This document shows, in pieces, positions 63,210 to 64,000 of a stretch of 64,000 bases of DNA. Under the pieces are notes generated by a model that was not told the origin of the DNA, did not search any database, and saw only the letters and a list, made by a program, of their open reading frames with translations. The first letter of the stretch is position 1, and each line of letters begins with the position of its first letter. A program made the translations under genes and the position numbers. Source of the stretch: Flavobacteriales bacterium 33_180_T64 (GTDB taxonomy: Bacteria > Bacteroidota > Bacteroidia > Flavobacteriales > Flavobacteriaceae); assembly GCA_002162685.1 (NCBI GenBank), contig MAAQ01000014.1, positions 372,001-436,000 on the forward strand, in the 5' to 3' direction.

Positions 63210-63611
63210 TTAATTTTTAGATTCCTCGTAAGCCGACACATAATGAAAACCAAAGGTATAGTTGGCATAGACTTTATATCCTCTATTTCTAAATTCTGCG
63301 ATGGTTTTATCTCTTTGTTCATCAACTTTGCCATAAGATTTCCATACCCAGGCTTCTTTATAAAAACAATATGTTTTCAACTTATAATTTGCAAACACCT
63401 TTTTTTGCCATTTACGTTTTAATTGAGATTCTTCATTGTCGAACCATAGATGAGGAACAGTACATGATACTATAGGGCTAAAATAAACGACTTTGCTATC
63501 ATTGCAGGAATCGGATATTGTATATGCAAAATTGTATCTTTTCTCTGTGTCTTGCGCATTTATAGTATATGTAAATAATATAGCCATGGCTATAAATAGG
63601 TTTTTTTTCAT
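63210..63611 (-). CDS. secreted hypothetical protein
   Basis: 133 aa, signal peptide MKKNLFIAMAILFTYTINAQ. Contains SDSCNDSKVVYFSPIVSCTV and several Trp/Tyr-rich strands. Middle of the right-edge operon. Not recognised. Confidence 0.65.
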   Translation of the reverse strand: MKKNLFIAMAILFTYTINAQDTEKRYNFAYTISDSCNDSKVVYFSPIVSCTVPHLWFDNEESQLKRKWQKKVFANYKLKTYCFYKEAWVWKSYGKVDEQRDKTIAEFRNRGYKVYANYTFGFHYVSAYEESKN

Positions 63612-63626
63612 TTCTTATTTCTTTAT

Positions 63627-64000
63627 TTAAAATTTATCTTTTCTTTGGCATAATTCAATTCCACGGGAAAATGCTTTTTCAATTCTTTCTAGCAATTCTT
63701 TATTTGTGGACCACATAATTTCTCTGTTTTTAAAATAATTTGTTTGTAAACTCCCATCCCGTTTATGAATAACTTGTTTAAAGTCCTTGTAATCATTTTT
63801 AGAATTAAATATTAGGCTGAAAATTTTTTCATTGTTTATCGTAATACCGCTACCTAGACTTAGCTCTCCTATTTTGGATCCTTCAGTAGTCAAATCTGAT
63901 AAAGAGAAATATAATTCATATTTTCTATTCCAAAAAACATCGCCTGACCTCTCACTTCCAGTTTCTTTATCATAACTTATTCTACAATCACAACCTGTAA
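63627..64000 (-). CDS. hypothetical protein, 5' part beyond window
   Basis: The frame stays open to the right edge (upstream of a TTG at 63891 it reads CDCRISYDKETGSERSGDVF then WNRKYELYFSLSDL), so the 88-residue version is only the C-terminal part. ELYFSLSDL and MWSTNKELLERIEKA suggest a mixed fold; function not recognised. Confidence 0.6.
   Translation of the reverse strand, partial: TGCDCRISYDKETGSERSGDVFWNRKYELYFSLSDLTTEGSKIGELSLGSGITINNEKIFSLIFNSKNDYKDFKQVIHKRDGSLQTNYFKNREIMWSTNKELLERIEKAFSRGIELCQRKDKF

Overview
The window looks like the chromosome of a marine-type member of the Flavobacteriaceae (Bacteroidetes). It is very AT-rich. Start codons are preceded by A-rich leaders rather than strong Shine-Dalgarno sites, and promoters of the TAnnTTTG (-7) kind are visible. 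The protein families are typical of flavobacteria: DUF5916 outer-membrane protein, DUF983, DUF6090, DUF4345, STM3941, YwqK/MORN proteins, LytTR two-component pair and many short lipoproteins. No rRNA, tRNA, CRISPR array, transposase, phage gene or integrase was seen. About 70 genes are called, some 85% of them on the minus strand.

Layout. 1-7.6 kb: 5'-part of a phosphotransferase fusion protein, an AraC regulator divergent from a DUF983 protein, a LytS/LytTR-like two-component pair and a DUF5916 protein. 7.6-24.2 kb: a run of short unrelated minus-strand genes (DinB, GNAT, lipocalin-like lipoproteins, YwqK, RDD, VOC, cupin, WYL regulator, MBL hydrolase, Crp/Fnr, SGNH, PS decarboxylase-like, methyltransferase, cyclase). 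24.4-29.3 kb: the glyoxylate shunt, aceB-aceA, divergent from its probable RamB/ScfR-like regulator with visible operators. 29.6-47.2 kb: a second mixed run (SMP-30, DinB, Crp/Fnr, epimerase, metalloprotease, PLP enzyme, beta-lactamase-fold hydrolases, S41 peptidase/MarR, AraC). 47.5-50.9 kb: methyltransferases and a split Ada-type alkylation-repair operon. 51.1-55.4 kb: an AraC-controlled stress cluster (NTF2-like, H-NOX-like, DJ-1, ABM monooxygenase, SDR) with duplicated operators. 55.7-64 kb: membrane-anchored XRE regulators, amidohydrolase, esterase, AlkD-like protein, VOC protein and secreted hypotheticals.

The most unusual feature is a family of roughly 27 dispersed intergenic elements, most about 100-165 bp. 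All clear copies point the same way. They share ends of the form AAC..GTGTAT / ATACAC..GTT that are imperfect inverted repeats with compensatory changes, while their interiors fall into several subfamilies. They sit in the gaps between transcription units, never inside the tight operons, typically 0-20 bp from (or overlapping) the stop codon of one minus-strand gene and 5-25 bp from the start codon of the next. In architecture they resemble integron attC sites separating single-gene cassettes, but no integrase is present here and core genes (aceBA) are embedded among them. They may be a recombination-site or cassette system of Bacteroidetes, a portable promoter/terminator module, or both.

All functional assignments come from motif recognition by eye; no database search was run.
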